Origin: Chlorophyllum brunneum
Lineage: Eukaryota; Basidiomycota; Agaricomycetes; Agaricales; Agaricaceae
Length of the DNA: 64,000 bases
Reading direction: 5' to 3'
Assembly (NCBI GenBank): GCA_963576785.1
Contig: OY756149.1
Coordinates: 930,001 to 994,000, forward strand
In this document: one piece after another, positions 50,023 to 60,349 of the stretch
Layout: each line of letters starts with the position of its first letter
Numbering within the stretch: the first letter of the stretch is position 1
Notes under the pieces: generated by a model
Databases searched by the model: none
What the model was told of the DNA's origin: nothing
What the model saw: the letters and a program-made list of their open reading frames with translations, nothing else
Made by a program: the position numbers and the translations under genes

Positions 50023-51339
50023 ATGGCTTGTTTTCTCCGTCCACAACACTCTCGCCCGCTACTCCGTCGGCAGAGATGGCTACATTCATCTCCACCAGTA
50101 TTTCATGAAAATCCTTTGGTAGATTCGTTTCATCTACGCTTACGCTCAGAGCCTGACGCACATCGATAGGGCTTGCCTAGATCCTCTGACCGTCCTGCGC
50201 CTTCAATACCGCGTCGAAATGCCGGGTCAATACAAAAGCGTCAGATCCCCCACGTCAAACACGTTGTGGCTGTAGCTTCTGGGAAGGGCGGTGTTGGGAA
50301 AAGTACTGTCTCCGGTGAGGGTCACATCATCGGTTTCTGCAGTCCAAGTCGCCAATCCCACACGCACAGTTAATCTAGCATTTGCGCTTGCTACTGCACG
50401 CCCACGGTCCAAGGTCGGAGTTCTGGACCTGGATGTGTTCGGCCCCTCAATCCCAAAACTCATGGGTTTGGAGAACATTGGAGAACCCGATCTCACTGAC
50501 TGTACGGATTATTTCTCCCTGCGGTGAACCGCGTATCTTCTGACCAACATATTTTCTTTAGCCGGCTCTCTCATCCCTCTGACTAATCATGGAATTCCAA
50601 CCATGTCCATGGGCTACCTCCTCCCCCAATCGTCTGCGAATGATGCGCCAGTCGTATGGAGGGGTCTTATGGTTCAGAAGGCAGTACAGCAACTGCTGTT
50701 CGACGTCGACTGGCGAAGGCGTACCAGTCAATCCTCAGCAGAAGAGGGGCTGGATGTTTTAGTTATAGACATGCCACCTGGGACCGGCGACGTGCAGCTA
50801 ACTCTTGGGCAGCTTGTCAAGGTGGATGGTAAGTCAATTCCACTATTCCGTCCATGAGTAGAATCTGATCCAAGGTCATAGGGGCTGTGATTGTCTCGAC
50901 TCCACAAGACGTTGCTTTGCTTGATGCGAGGAAGGGTGTTCATATGTTTAGGAAGGTTGACGTGCCGGTCAGTCCCCAGAGAGAGTTGTTCAGTCAACTC
51001 AAACTAACATAAACCTGGAAGATATTCGGTCTTGTCATCAACTCTGCATATTACCGATGCCCATCTTGCTCGGACAAGCACCAGATCTTTGGCTCATTGG
51101 ATTCCTCGCGACGCGCTGTTGGAGAGCTAGGGCTAAATTCCAAAGACGACTCAGGACCGTTGGGTGAAGTGCCCATGGTATCCGAGGTGAGCACTTTGGG
51201 TGACCAAGGAAAACTAGGAGAGATTTTCCTCGGGGAAAGGCTCGTGGGTCAGAGTAGCGGGCTGAAAGAGGTCCGGAATGTCATGGAAGGGATAGCGAAG
51301 AGCGTCTGGAGAAAATTAGACGGGTCGCCACCTCTGTAG
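50023..51339 (+). CDS. IND1: Mitochondrial Fe-S protein Ind1/NUBPL
   Basis: A P-loop ATPase that helps put Fe-S clusters into respiratory complex I. Six exons (50023-50118, 50170-50314, 50370-50501, 50562-50828, 50882-50967, 51022-51339) give 347 residues. Exon 1 is short and easily missed. It gives an Arg-rich presequence ([20 protein letters not shown]) and joins in phase to GLPRSSDRP. The Mrp/NBP35 motifs are [14 protein letters not shown] (Walker A), [27 protein letters not shown], and CPSC for the bridging cluster (near 51060). All introns have GT-AG borders. It is tandem with GH51 and convergent with the deacetylase. Confidence 0.94.
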
Positions 51340-51482
51340 TATTTATTATCATTCATCATAACCACTCATATTCCATCCGAAGCATCGTTTGTCTCGGACC
51401 TCTCATTGATGACTATATTGACTGGGTATACTGCAGTGATGCATATGTGTGAACTGACGGTAAACGTCTTTGGCCAGCCGCT

Positions 51483-53073
51483 CTATTCTAACGCCATCTT
51501 CTGGCGAACCAGGGGAATTACCTCGTTGAATCGGGTTTTGATGGTCTCCAGGTACTCGGGTGAGTTTTGGTCGCGCATATTGCCGACAGGTACATCCAGC
51601 TGTGTAAGGTTTTGCATTCATGCTTAGCGGGATGATAGGATAAAAACTTACGGTGAAGGATGGGGCATATAGTGGGAAGCCAGGATGATCAGGTATGTCA
51701 GTGTCCATGTCCAGTGCGTTTCCAAGCTATAAAACCTATCAGTCATTCATTGTTTCATCCAGTGATTCAATAAAATCGTACCGCAACAGAGGTTATATAT
51801 GCCCACGCCCGTGCAGCATTCATTGAACTATATCCCCCGCCTCCCAAGAGTAACTTCTTTCCCTTCCACTCGTTGAGGATTCGCGAGATACACCAGCCAA
51901 ACGAACCCTCCCCACCACCCAAAGACCAATTGAAGGTTGCACAAGGGTCTCCAGCAAGGCCATCCGTACCACATTGCACGACAACGTAATCCGGCTGAAT
52001 GATGTCTTTGAGCTCTTCGACGATACCCCATATTGCCGAATATGTTTTATTCGAAGCGCCCTCGCGTAGGGGAATGCTTAAGCTGAAAGGATCAAAACGA
52101 GAGGCGGATGGGTCCGGAAGTTCCGCGCGTGGTGAGACCGGGAAAAATCCTGGAGAGGTGTGATGAATGCTTAAAGTCTGTCCCAGTCAGGAATCATCAG
52201 AAAGCTGAACTAAGGTCTGAGACGCTGAGGAAACATACCATCAAGCGAGGAGCCCCATGAGACGTGAAGGACGTAAACGCGGAAGCAACGGAGTCAGAGA
52301 AATGGAGATCGAGGTCGAGGTAGAAGACTCGGGGGAGAGGCTTGGTAGGTTCGCCTGGTGATTGGGATGTGGGCGGGCGAGGAATACTTTTGAGAGCGAG
52401 AATTGCCAGGACACAATCCGCAACGTAGCAAAATCCAGAAGCACGGGATTTCGAACCGTGGTGTCTAGAGGAGTGAATCAGTTATGTCGTTCTTGAGTGG
52501 CCTGAGTGAAGTTTGAACCTTCCACCATCCCAGTTGATGGCAATATCGCTGATATCATATCTCAATGCATCAACAGCTGTGAGTGTTGCACCTGCCACGA
52601 GCTTCACATATTCTGGCAAGCCAGGAAATAAAGGACAATCCTTGCTGAATTCATCAATATCGCTAATGCATCTCGAAAACCATATCGTACATCTTCGAGA
52701 CCATATTCTGCTTTCATGGTTTCCCATTCCGATGCATCGCTTTTGTTGTCGTCGCGTTCAGCCGAATTGGAAGGGTCGAGGAGGAAGTCCAGATATCCTG
52801 ACGCGTGATACATCGCAAGGTCCTGACGGGTCGCATTTCGAGGTGTGTATGTCTGAACTTTGCCGGTTGAAGAGAAGTTTGGATCCAAGAGGCCAAGTGA
52901 TTTGATGAGGCTATGGACGACCAGCGACCGTTTTTTGTTGGATGGGAGGAGAGAAGCAAACTAGAAAAGTCGACTGGGTGAATTTTGGAGATTGAAAAAA
53001 ACATGTTTTTGACCTTGATGAGTTCTGTCGAAACGCTGTACGCAACGCGTCTCGGCTCTGTGGAAGAAGCCAT
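51483..53073 (-). CDS. Class I-like histone deacetylase (Hos1/HDAC8 type)
   Basis: A zinc-dependent deacetylase of the RPD3/HDA superfamily. The start is ATGGCTTCTTCC at 53073; the first exon (RVAYSVSTELIK) joins FASLLPSNKKRSLVVHSLI. Then come PRNATRQDLAMYHASGYLDFLL and CPLFPGLPEYVKLVAGATL. The active-site loop INWDGGRHHGSKSRASGFCY spans an intron, and YLDLDLHFSD carries metal ligands. DYVVVQCGTDGLAGDP and LLLGGGGYS complete the catalytic core. The C-terminus is short (EVIPLVRQKMALE), as in Hos1/HDAC8-like enzymes without a long tail. Joins are intact through at least eight short introns. It is convergent with IND1. Confidence 0.9.
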
Positions 53074-53275
53074 AGGGGCAGATTTTGTACTTGGTCAAGG
53101 ATTGGGGTGGAATGCAATCAATGTAGACGACTACAAAAGTAACTCGGAATTATTTCGGCATCAAGTGATATCATATCACACGGTTATTGTACAGGCAGGA
53201 ATACAGTCGCTTAAAACACCTCAAATTTCTACACCTGCCTCTTGCGGAAAGCAGATGCGTCTGTCGGTCTGGCAT

Positions 53276-53770
53276 TCACAAACCTCCCATAAAGAAATCT
53301 CCTAGTCGTCTACCTCCAGCCGGGGTGGCGTCCATCTCGAGTTTGAAATCATAACGAATCAAGAGATACTCCAAGATGAGTTTCATAGTAGACGCGGCGA
53401 AGAATCTTGCAGGGCATGCATGGTTTCCATGACCGAACGGTAAATACTCCGAGGTCAGGGAGACGAATGACTGTCGCTGGTTTCCCTCTCCTTCCTGTCC
53501 GAGGAAACGGAATCCTTGGAAGTTGTATGCGTTTGGGTAGTTGGACCCATCGTAGTGGATGGCGTTTTCTGGAACAACCGTCACGGAACCCCTTTGAATC
53601 ACAGTACCACCGCTGAACGTGTGATCTTGGAGGGCTTTATGGCTAACCAGACCTACGTGAGCCAATATATGTTTGATCAATGGCGACCTCTGGCACGTCG
53701 ATCTACACCTACCGGCGCTAATAGGGTGCATCCTCGTGGTTTCCTTGATCAAGCTATCGAGTTTGTGCAT
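53276..53770 (-). pseudogene. Cytochrome P450, C-terminal fragment
   Basis: Only the last third of a P450 is present. The K-helix ExxR (KETTRMHP) is followed by a normally spliced intron (donor near 53709), then DHTFSGGTVIQRGSVTVVPENAIHYD, the PERF-like GFRFLG, and the haem loop FGHGNHACPARFFA with the ligand Cys. The reading ends in a stop after RRLGDFFMGGL, short of the usual C-terminal tail. Upstream (53770-54300), the minus strand has stops and no I-helix or earlier domain, so the 5' two thirds are missing. It is probably a relic rather than a working oxygenase. Confidence 0.8.
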
Positions 53771-54723
53771 CTTATCCAGTGCATTCTTAGTTCACCCTTA
53801 CCCCCATAACGACTTCTACTATCTCCTATCGCAAAGGGAGGAGACAGTGGAAAACCCCTGCAATTCGTATCCTGCTCATCAATCGCGGTGCTCTGAGCAC
53901 TGCTACACTGGTAAGTGGAAAGTGGCAGAACATTTCACTGATGATACTGACTGCCGTATTTTAGATATCCATTCATGTATTATACCATTTGGCGAGGGAA
54001 TCCAGCACTCTGCTCTGCTTCCCGCACATGATCCATCAACCAAGTGAGGACGTCCAGCTATCCTTGCGCATTCAAGCCGAAGAGCCCTCACGTGTAACCA
54101 AGAAGACGCACAGCTCCCTTCTCTTCTAAGTCTCCGCCCCTCTATAGGAACGACGTAACTGAAGATACAGTGCTGGTGGCGTGAAGATGGCTGCATGACG
54201 TATGGTTGCAGGAACTCCGGGAATACTCCAATAATAATAGACGACGGGTGAAGATGAAGCGTAAGAGTAAGGCTCGCCTTGATCAAGCCATCGCTTGTCA
54301 GGCTGGGTTTAACGTCGCGAAATTCAGGCAGCCCCAGCCGAACACGCAGAGGAGCGAATTCACCTTCTTGGACTCATAAGCGTAAAAGCACAGAATAGCG
54401 CCCAAGAGAGGATGAGAGTCGATCGCCTGTGCGGAACCCTCCAGAATAGCCATGATAGCTAGAACGCTTGTACACTGGCGAGAGATTCGGCTCGCTGGTG
54501 ACATTGAACAGGTCTTATTCTAAGTTCTCCCTTCCCACCTGCAGTTCTTGGAAAGTCACATATCTGTCAGAATACCACAGGAATCCGGGGGGTGGGGGTA
54601 GGGCGGCGGACGTGGATCTATTTCAGAACCGAGGATGGAGCGGGCAGAGCGAGGTGGACGATGGATGGTAAGATCACGTGACCCTCCAGTTGGTGAGGCG
54701 AGATGAGTTATCTCTGATTCACG
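53771..54723. other. Region between P450 relic and CIA1
   Basis: A minus-strand ORF (54504-54298, 68 residues) has hydrophobic stretches but no match I can name. It might be debris of the P450 gene's 5' end, but the sequence does not show that. The right end should hold the CIA1 promoter. Nothing else was recognised. Confidence 0.4.
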
Positions 54724-55942
54724 ATGTACACAGTATCTCCACTTGCAGAGCTCCCAGGCCACGACGACCGCGCTTGGGCAGTGGCCTGGAATACTGCACG
54801 TCCCATCTTGGCCTCTTGCTCTGCAGACAAATCAGTCCGTCTATATTCCTACTCCTCTGGCTCAGATGGCCTCCTCAAGTTCAACCATGCTACGACAATT
54901 CCAACTGGCCACACAAAAACTGTCAGGTCAATAGCCTGGTCTCCTTCTGGTAAAACCCTTGCAACAGCATCCTTCGACTCCAATATCGGTATATGGGAGC
55001 AGGAGGTTGTAGGAGAAGACGAACTTGGCGCCGGCGAGTGGGAATGCATGACTATCCTTGAAGGGCACGAAACAGAATGCAAGAACGTGGCCTACTCATC
55101 TACAGGGACCCTGCTAGCTAGCTGCAGTCGAGACAAAACCGTCTGGGTCTGGGAAGGCAAGTACAAGTCTTCGAGAATGCGGGGCGTGTCTCTGACTTGG
55201 ACCCAGTACATCCTGACTCCGATTTCGAATGTCTGGGTGTTCTGATGGAGCACACTCAAGATGTGAAATGCGTCGCATGGCATCCCTCAGAAGAGGTCAT
55301 TTCTTCCTCCCATTCAGCACTATTTATAACACTCATGTCCCACATTCACCAGTGCAGATACTCGCATCAGGCTCCTATGACGATACCATAAAACTCTACA
55401 TCGACGATCCCACCGAAGACTGGTATTGCTTCGCGACCCTCACTGGCCATTCATCTACTGTTTGGTCCTTGGCATGGTCACCCAAGGGCAGCTATCTCGC
55501 TTCAGCCTCCGATGACAAGACCGTACGCATCTGGAAGCGGATAGACGAGTACAAATGGGAGGCCGTCCTCGCTATCGGTGCGCACGACCGGACAGTATAC
55601 TCCGTCAGCTGGACCATTGGTCGATCCAAACCTGAAGAAGGTGGGCTCGGTTGGCTGGCGACTGCCGGAGGAGATGGAACCGTCAAGATCTGGGAGCTGA
55701 CAGTAAGTACCCCTCTGTCCCACCCCTTGAATTTGCCTAACGGGAAGACCCAGGAACAGGTGGGAGCAGAATATTCGAAAAATACACCACCATTGCATCG
55801 TTTAATCGCGGTACTCCAATCAGCACATGGAGTTCATGATGTTAACACTGTTTCTTGGTGTCCCAGGCAAGGGATGGAAGATATTCTTGCTACCACAGGC
55901 GATGATGGTGTGACAAAAATCTGGAAGATCGTACCAGAGTAG
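54724..55942 (+). CDS. CIA1: Cytosolic iron-sulfur assembly protein Cia1 (CIAO1), WD40
   Basis: A WD40 beta-propeller of the CIA targeting complex, which delivers Fe-S clusters to cytosolic and nuclear proteins. Four exons (54724-55156, 55207-55295, 55358-55702, 55754-55942) give 351 residues. Seven repeats are visible, beginning with AWAVAWNTARPILASCSADKSV and continuing with TVRSIAWSPSGKTLATASFD, CKNVAYSSTGTLLASCSRDKTVWVWE, VKCVAWHPSEE and SLAWSPKGSYLASASDDKTV, then GWLATAGGDGTVKIWE and DILATTGDDGVTKIW. Intron 1 (55157-55206) is a textbook GC-AG intron (GAAG|GCAAGT) and is needed to reach VHPDSDFECLGV in frame. Confidence 0.95.
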
Positions 55943-56116
55943 CCTCTCTTTTCCGGATTCAATACTTTTAGCATCCTTCCTGCCGGATGTAGATATGCTT
56001 CTTATCTTCATTTCCCAGGATTGTCTAGTCAACCTAAACGAGGCTATTTGTAGAGCCGAGGGTCGATGGACTGAGGAGTGCTATTTATGTAATCAGTCAA
56101 CACCAAGCACTTTACC

Positions 56117-57172
56117 ATGGCGTCTGACACACTGTTCTCCGCTTTATCTCGGGCGACGCAAAAAAAGATCGATTCTGCGTTTACCCATGTTACTAAGAGC
56201 CCTCAAAACTCCGCAAAATATACACTAGGTGGAGGATTCATCTCGGAGTCGGGGGGCTTTATACCCGGCGATGATGACGATCAACTTGGAGGAGGCTTCA
56301 TTCCTGACGAAGAGCAGGGAGGCGGATTCATTCATGATGACGATATGCCTTCATTCTCGGGAGGTGGTGGCTTCATTCAGGATGAAGATGACTCTAACGT
56401 TCCCAACCATATACCTCTGTCCATGATACCCTCCGCACTGCAGTTCCTGGATCTCCCACCGAGCGATGAGGAGATTCTCGCCGTGTTCCGTAACGCTGCT
56501 ACAGGCTGGACCTCATCTAATAACCAGGTCAATGCACGCAAGACCGGAGACGAGGATCAATATGTCACCAGAGATGACTGGCGTTCCGTTTGTGCTGTCC
56601 TGCTTGAGCACGACTCTGGCAAAGGCGAAGGGTCAGATGAGGATGTGGAGATGATTGATCCAGGTGTTGAATCTGATGGTGCAGTAGACTCGGATGAATA
56701 TCAACAATCCGACGAAGACGACGATGAAGGCGGAGCGGAAGAGGATGATGATGAATACCTGGAAGGCCCTTCAACATCTGCTACTCGACGACGAACACGA
56801 CAAACAGCGAAAAAATCTTTATCTTCTTCACACTCGCCTTCACCACCATCATCTTCCAAAACCCATAAACTCACACCACGGCAACGTCAGACTTGTATCG
56901 ACGCCTACGCCTTGTTCTTCCCTTCCATTTCCCCTGAAGAGCTCCTCACGCAAAAAATAATGATTAAGGATATTCAGAGAGTAGCAAAGCTCTTGAACGA
57001 AAAATTGAAAGCTGAGGAGGTCGGTACCACTCGTGCAAATCCATTAATTCGGATTGCTCATATTTTTGTGCTCAAGATGGTAGAAATGTTGGAAGCATTC
57101 TCAACGTCGCCTGAGAAGTCGATGAACTTTGACGACTTTTGCCGTATGCTTATCACAGCCAAGTTGGCTTGA
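56117..57172 (+). CDS. Acidic protein with GGGFI repeats, function unknown
   Basis: A single-exon protein of 351 residues. The N-terminus (MASDTLFSALSRATQKKIDSAF) is followed by five or so GG(G)FI motifs between residues 38 and 94, each with acidic flanks (GGGFISES, GGFIPGDDDD, GGGFIPDEE, GGGFIHDDD, GGGGFIQDED). An ordered region (PSALQFLDLPPSDEEILAVF, YVTRDDWRSVCAVLL) leads to a long Asp/Glu-rich stretch and a basic/Ser patch. A helical C-terminus (QRQTCIDAYALFF...IMIKDIQRVAKLLNEKL...FDDFCRMLIT) looks EF-hand-like in layout, but I see no canonical calcium loop. No family is recognised. The acidic/basic pattern suggests a nuclear or chromatin-linked protein. Confidence 0.75.
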   Translation: MASDTLFSALSRATQKKIDSAFTHVTKSPQNSAKYTLGGGFISESGGFIPGDDDDQLGGGFIPDEEQGGGFIHDDDMPSFSGGGGFIQDEDDSNVPNHIPLSMIPSALQFLDLPPSDEEILAVFRNAATGWTSSNNQVNARKTGDEDQYVTRDDWRSVCAVLLEHDSGKGEGSDEDVEMIDPGVESDGAVDSDEYQQSDEDDDEGGAEEDDDEYLEGPSTSATRRRTRQTAKKSLSSSHSPSPPSSSKTHKLTPRQRQTCIDAYALFFPSISPEELLTQKIMIKDIQRVAKLLNEKLKAEEVGTTRANPLIRIAHIFVLKMVEMLEAFSTSPEKSMNFDDFCRMLITAKLA

Positions 57173-57304
57173 CTATGCAAACCAAGTTTTAATTGAGAAA
57201 TTTTGCTCCTGATACTGTCGGGCATGTGTCATAACGAAACTGTGTGGCTATTGGAACCGCAACCTTTATTCTATATATTTCTAGCATTTCAGGAAACGTA
57301 ACAA

Positions 57305-57384
57305 GTCCGTATCGATTAGGGGTTAAATCACTTCGTTGTGGCTTCTGCTCCGAAGAGCCGCTGGTTCGATTCCAGCTACGGACA
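57305..57384 (+). tRNA. tRNA-His (GTG) with 8-nt intron
   Basis: A full cloverleaf folds by eye. The acceptor stem is GTCCGTA with TACGGAC. The D stem is GATT/AATC (57314-57317, 57326-57329). The anticodon stem is CTTCG/CGAAG (57331-57335, 57351-57355). The T stem is GCTGG/CCAGC around TTCGATT (57360-57376). The loop reads TTGTGG then C, giving anticodon GTG at 57338-57340, with an 8-nt intron at 57342-57349 in the canonical place after position 37. The discriminator base is A. A T7 terminator follows (57385-57391), and the B box is perfect. Confidence 0.88.
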
Positions 57385-57445
57385 TTTTTTTGATTACATA
57401 TCAATGTGAACCATCTAGAGTAAGTGTGTGACTTGTGAACTACTA

Positions 57446-59055
57446 CTAGGTTGCGATGCGCTCCACCCGCTTTTCCTCCAGCAATTCACTAATGACTGTG
57501 CGCAAAGCATCGCTGATCCTGCGAATGTCACCACGACCCTCGTCTGCCACCGACACGCCCATATGTCCTATCCTGATGTACCTGTCCTTGACGTCCGCAA
57601 GTAGACCTCCAGCGAAGACGACACCTTTGGCCCCCGCTTTCTGGAGTATCTCCGACGCAGTAAGACCCTCAGGGATCCATACGGCGGTCAACCCAGCAGC
57701 CTCGGCGCCCTTGCTGGCCAGACTTTCCATTCCCAACTGTGCAGCCACAGCCCTCAGCCGTCTCGCAGCCTTCCTATGAGCATCAATCCTCGCCGCAAGT
57801 CCCTCTTCCCCGCCCTTCATCAACTCTTGTAGAGCTTCTGTCAATGCCCGAACGAGATTGACCGGCTGTGTGCCGAAGTATGCTGGCTTTCCGGCCAGGT
57901 AAGCCTCCATGATTGGAAGCCACTTCTTCCAGCTAGCGTAGTAACCTTGGATTGGAGTTGTGCGAGAGGAGTAGATTTTAAGGGCACGTTGGCTCGCGAC
58001 TAGAATGGAGAGACCTGGGAGGGCACCGATAGCCTTTTGACTCGCAGTCAGGACGACATCGAGACCCCAGGCGTCCATTTGGATATCTTCACAGCCAGCG
58101 GAACAAACTGCATCGAGGACAATCTGGAAAGCTCCGTTGAGTAACGCGTTCATTGAAAACAAATGAAGGACTAACCAGTGTCGAGGGAGATACCCTTCTT
58201 ACCACTTCTGCAATACTTTGAATATTGGACAAGACGCCTAATTAAAAACTATCGAGTCCGTTGCTATTTCAAAATGTAAAACCACCGACTGACCAGTTGA
58301 CGTGTCAACATGGGTAACCGTAATAAGCTTGTAATTTTGACCAGCGAGGGAAGATTCGATCAGTGTAAGAGGGACTGTTTCGCCAAAGGATGGGGCTTTG
58401 AGAGTGGTTGTTTTTGCTCCGTATGATGTCAAGCTGAGCACCCGGAAGAATTTAGTCAATACAGAACCAACTGGGTGAATGACAGAATACGTACCAATCT
58501 TTGAGCCCATCCCCAAAGTATCCAGTGTTCAGCACAAGAACTTTATCGCCACGCTCAATCAGGTTTGCGCCGACCTCAAACCAAATCAGCTGGGATAATA
58601 AGTAAGCACATTTGAGGTTAATACCTGATCCCAGCCCAGGGTTCCGCTACCCGCGATGATAAATGGTTGACCACACGTCGAACCTATTACTTTTCTAAGA
58701 TAGGAAGAAAATTTAGGAGTTGAAATGTGGCAAGAGAGAAATGGGCGTTGGATGTCCACCTTGATAGTAATAACGCCTGCTGGAAGATACGTGTAAAGTC
58801 CGGGGAAACATGAGATATAGGGGGCTGAGCAAGGGCTTCTAGCACGTTGTCGCTGACTTCGATTGGCCCTGGAATGCTAAATTTATTTGGGGCTTAGCTC
58901 GGTGACATTGAATGTGTTTAAGCCAGTCCTTACGCAAGAAGCCTGGCGTTCGTCAGTTGGGAATACTTGTAAATGATTCAGGCGACATACTTGTGGTCTG
59001 GCTGCTTACTGTCTTTTATGTGTGAGAGTCGTAGGTTTGACTTTGCTGGCGACAT
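57446..59055 (-). CDS. AGX1: Alanine/serine-glyoxylate aminotransferase (AGX1 family)
   Basis: A PLP-dependent enzyme, probably peroxisomal or mitochondrial, that makes glycine from glyoxylate. The start MSPAKSNLRLSHIKD joins HKLLAIPGPIEVSDNVLEALAQP and HVSPDF. GSGTLGWDQVAANLIERGDKVLVLNTGYFGD, LITVTHVDTSTGVLSNI and LVVLDAVCSAGCEDIQMDAWGLDVVLTASQKAIGALPG follow; the Lys in ASQKA binds PLP. The C-terminal domain (GVVFAGGLLADVKDRYIRIGHMG) is complete. At least five short introns. The C-terminus ...EKRVERIAT has no obvious SKL-type peroxisomal signal. Its 3' end faces the tRNA-His gene 61 bp away. Confidence 0.92.
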
Positions 59056-60349
59056 GGATGAGCCGGGTTATGTCTGGAAGGCGCGAGGATAAACACTAAG
59101 GCTAGGAACGACAGAGAGCAGGGGAAATAAGTGGAGGTGAATATGCATTTCCTATATAAATCTAATAAAAGTTCTGACTCACCATTCCAAAATTTGATGG
59201 GGGTTTGTGCTGGAAGCCAGCAGTTACGTGTCACGAATCTGGTCCATCTCCCATTCCACATTGGTGTTCAAAGTTTCAGCGAAAAAGCTCCTCCCCGACC
59301 AGAACCCTCCCCCATCTACCCTGTCAAATGCTCATTCAAGTCCTTTTGCTTATCGAAGAGACTTTAGTCTACCAACATCGAGCTCGTCACGAGAACATCT
59401 TGCCTAAGTCGTCCGCCCAAGTGCCGTTGTCCCTTCAGGCGGGTATAAGTCGGATTGGGGTCGACATTTTTCCGACACACTGGTAGCTTGGAGATCGTGA
59501 AAACGAAAGCCCGTAGCCCGAACCGGGCAACAAGCCAAGGAGGAAAGCTGACGACAATATGGATCAACGGTTGTACGAGCTGGTTTATTTTCAGCCTAAA
59601 TCAATGACTGCTAAAAGCAACCACGGAGACTGGTTTCAAGGTGAGGAGCATGAGAAGAGCGGTCAGGGTCTCCCAGATCCTATTTTGATCCACATCCGTC
59701 GTGTCTGTGAATTGTGGTGCTGTCTACCACCTGCTGCGCGGAGGCTGTCTGTACAACTATTCATCCTCCAAGCTAAGTACGACTATCTTTCCTTTCCCAC
59801 ACTTTCGATTCTTCTTTCCCACAACGGAGGTCCCAAACTATCATCGCCAGTTCTGAATTGGCACTTAGCAGCTGCTTCCCACGTCAACATCACTTGTGGG
59901 GGGAGCAGCCTGTCTTCAGATCTTGGTTGCACCAGAGTTCATCGTGAAAAGTCTAATACCCGACAATCAGATATCAAGTATTCGCCAGCTAAGCCAATGG
60001 TAAGCAGCTGATCCCATTCTATCACTCAAAAGCTTCAGTGACGCCTTGGCGTAAGCTGCCCTAAGGCACCAACACCCTTGCCACATGGGGGTTTCAAAGG
60101 CGCTCACGAGCACACAGTGCTTCTTTTAACTCATCCTTCTCCCATGAGATCGCGGATATGGGTAACGAGTGGATCATGAGTTAGTCATGGTATTCTCAAC
60201 TCGGTACTCCATTCTCTTGCCCAGCGTCGAGGTAACTTCCGAGGTGTCATCAACGCCATCCGGCTAGCGTATTGAGTCGGGTGTCCACAGACTATATATG
60301 ACCCTGTTGAGAAGCTTCGTTCTGTCAGACACTCCCCCCACTCCTCAAC
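59056..60349. other. Intergenic with one doubtful ORF
   Basis: A plus-strand ORF at 59559-60011 (150 residues, MDQRLYELVYF...) has ATG and stop but no recognisable domain and an uneven composition. A spliced first exon of an unknown gene cannot be excluded. The last ~70 bp hold a TATA-like ctatatatga (60291-60300), well placed 50 bp before the MFS start codon. Confidence 0.35.

Noticed and set aside
46705..51339. Secondary-metabolite or sugar-utilisation cluster around GH51
   Set aside because: Its neighbours are housekeeping genes (SAM50, IND1), so the GH51 gene stands alone.
59559..60011. Confident gene call for the 150-residue ORF
   Set aside because: ATG and stop are present but no family, no repeat of pattern and no splice support; kept only as a doubtful ORF within an intergenic entry.
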